The position numbers were made by a program, and so were the translations under genes. From positions 62,001 through 126,000 of the forward strand of contig NZ_JAAXGE010000013.1 in assembly GCF_014750685.1 (NCBI RefSeq): a stretch of 64,000 nucleotides of DNA, read 5' to 3'. A model generated the notes under the pieces. That model ran no database searches. It saw only the letters and a list, made by a program, of their open reading frames with translations, and was not told the origin of the DNA. Origin of the DNA: Bacteroides sp. GM023 (GTDB lineage: Bacteria; Bacteroidota; Bacteroidia; Bacteroidales; Bacteroidaceae). Shown here one piece after another: positions 63,239-64,000 of the stretch; the first letter of the stretch is position 1, and each line of letters begins with the position of its first letter.

Positions 63239-64000
63239 TTATTTTATCCAAATACTGTCTCTTTCTTCATTGATAGAATAAGTAAAGGGAAGGTCTTTCT
63301 GAATGACTTTGAGAATATGTTCTATGCCATCCTGTTCCTTGAACTTACCCGTGCACCGATAGTTCAGCAATGCCGGATCATCCACAATGATCTTCACATT
63401 ATAGTATTTCTCAAGTTTACTGAAAATACATTCGAGGGCAGAGTCATCAAAGCAATATAATCCTTCCCGCCAACGCAGGTAGTCATAAGAGGGTAAAACG
63501 GTCTTTTTATTCTTTCCCGCATAGGAGCCAAAGAATTCATTCTTTTTCAGGCGTGCCAAAGGGTGTTCGTTACCTTTTGCATAGATATCTACGATACCTT
63601 CTATCAATGTCGTTTCAAATTCATCACTTCCTTTATAAGCACATACATTGAAATGTGTTCCTACGACTCTCACTTGATTTGTTTCTGTATTCACATTGAA
63701 GGGTATCTCTTTATTCTTTGCTACTTCAAAATAGGCTTCTCCGTCTAGTTCCACATTTCTGTCGTTACGACCGAAGTTGGAAGAATAGCTTAATGTGGAC
63801 TGTGCGTTCAACCAGACTTTTGTTCCGTCTGCCAGGGTTATCTGTGCGCGTTGTCCGGCAGGGACTGCCACTGTTTGCGTTTGTGCTACCTTATTATATT
63901 GGTATTCTTTCAATAAGTATCCGCAACAGAGCACGACGATAACAGTTGCCGCTATACGGGCACTCCACCTCAACATAGGTATAAGGCGGGCGCCCGCAAC
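63239..64000 (-). CDS. FecR-family anti-sigma factor, partial
   Basis: The frame runs off the right window edge; 253 codons are seen, the usual 320-330 minus the N-terminal cytosolic helix bundle. A membrane helix (ARIAATVIVVLCCGYLL) is followed by the FecR domain (VAVPAGQRAQITLADGTKVWLNAQSTLSYSSNFG, ELDGEAYFEVAKNKEIPFNVNTETNQVRVVGTHFNVCAY) and a C-terminal DUF4974-like segment (YDYLRWREGLYCFDDSALECIFSKLEKYYNVKI). It holds an ECF sigma factor until the STN receptor signals. The sigma gene should lie just beyond the window. It is in tandem with the SusC gene, across 181 bp. Confidence 0.94.
   Translation of the reverse strand, partial: VAGARLIPMLRWSARIAATVIVVLCCGYLLKEYQYNKVAQTQTVAVPAGQRAQITLADGTKVWLNAQSTLSYSSNFGRNDRNVELDGEAYFEVAKNKEIPFNVNTETNQVRVVGTHFNVCAYKGSDEFETTLIEGIVDIYAKGNEHPLARLKKNEFFGSYAGKNKKTVLPSYDYLRWREGLYCFDDSALECIFSKLEKYYNVKIIVDDPALLNYRCTGKFKEQDGIEHILKVIQKDLPFTYSINEERDSIWIK

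Overview
The window comes from a Bacteroides-type chromosome (order Bacteroidales; species not fixed from the sequence). The signs are three SusC/SusD outer-membrane pairs, many lipoproteins with acidic residues just after the lipidated cysteine, the Bacteroidetes sigma -7 element TAnnTTTG before many genes with little Shine-Dalgarno signal, a FecR/STN-type TonB receptor system, and a long Bacteroidetes-type IspG. Base composition is moderate, with A+T-rich spacers.

Left part (1-11.4 kb): one plus-strand operon that begins outside the window with a SusC-like receptor. It continues with SusD, a small lipoprotein, a subtilisin-family protease that has both a lipobox and a C-terminal domain like type IX secretion cargo, a PorV/PorQ-like barrel protein coupled to it by an ATGA overlap, and three more lipoproteins (Fn3-like, BACON plus propeller-like, IPT/TIG plus YD-like). 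It ends at a strong hairpin. The set looks like a surface machine for binding and cutting a protein or glycoprotein substrate.

Accessory stretch (11.4-19.8 kb): an outer-membrane barrel gene, a HipB/HipA pair under a near-perfect 20-bp palindrome, a small membrane protein with a repeated Y-x-G-[LI]-D-V-N-V motif, two candidate small RNAs, and a compact VirE-type primase/helicase unit. That unit is bounded by 20-bp inverted repeats, has ten copies of GTTGCAGAT (five at each end) and six iteron-like repeats at an exact 22-bp period. A Cys-rich small protein and an AAA/DUF4143 ATPase follow.

Core stretch (19.9-47.0 kb): rpoN, a PAP2-like membrane protein, gcvH, purE and ispG on the minus strand; then pepP, an acetyl xylan esterase-like enzyme, a TGS-domain nucleoside kinase, a Na/Pi symporter, rubredoxin opposite a histidine kinase with a Cys-rich PAS-like domain, a Ca2+ ATPase, a HAD phosphatase, ribF, a CPBP protease, sufE, a glutaminyl-cyclase-like M28 enzyme, an LD-carboxypeptidase, a GH16 enzyme and the ptb-buk pair.

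Right part (47.0-64 kb): a spacer without genes (47.06-47.58 kb) repeats the VirE unit's layout. It has inverted GGTGAAA-type ends around three four-copy arrays with periods of 22, 22 and 21 bp. Then come a DUF1703-type ATPase/nuclease, an Xre regulator, a thioredoxin-SusC-SusD operon, a candidate small RNA, a DUF3800 gene paired with an unknown protein, and a minus-strand FecR-SusC(STN)-SusD system cut by the window end. The most unusual material is the pair of iteron loci at 15.3-18.0 and 47.1-47.6 kb, followed by the protease/PorV-like pair at 3.4-7.1 kb.
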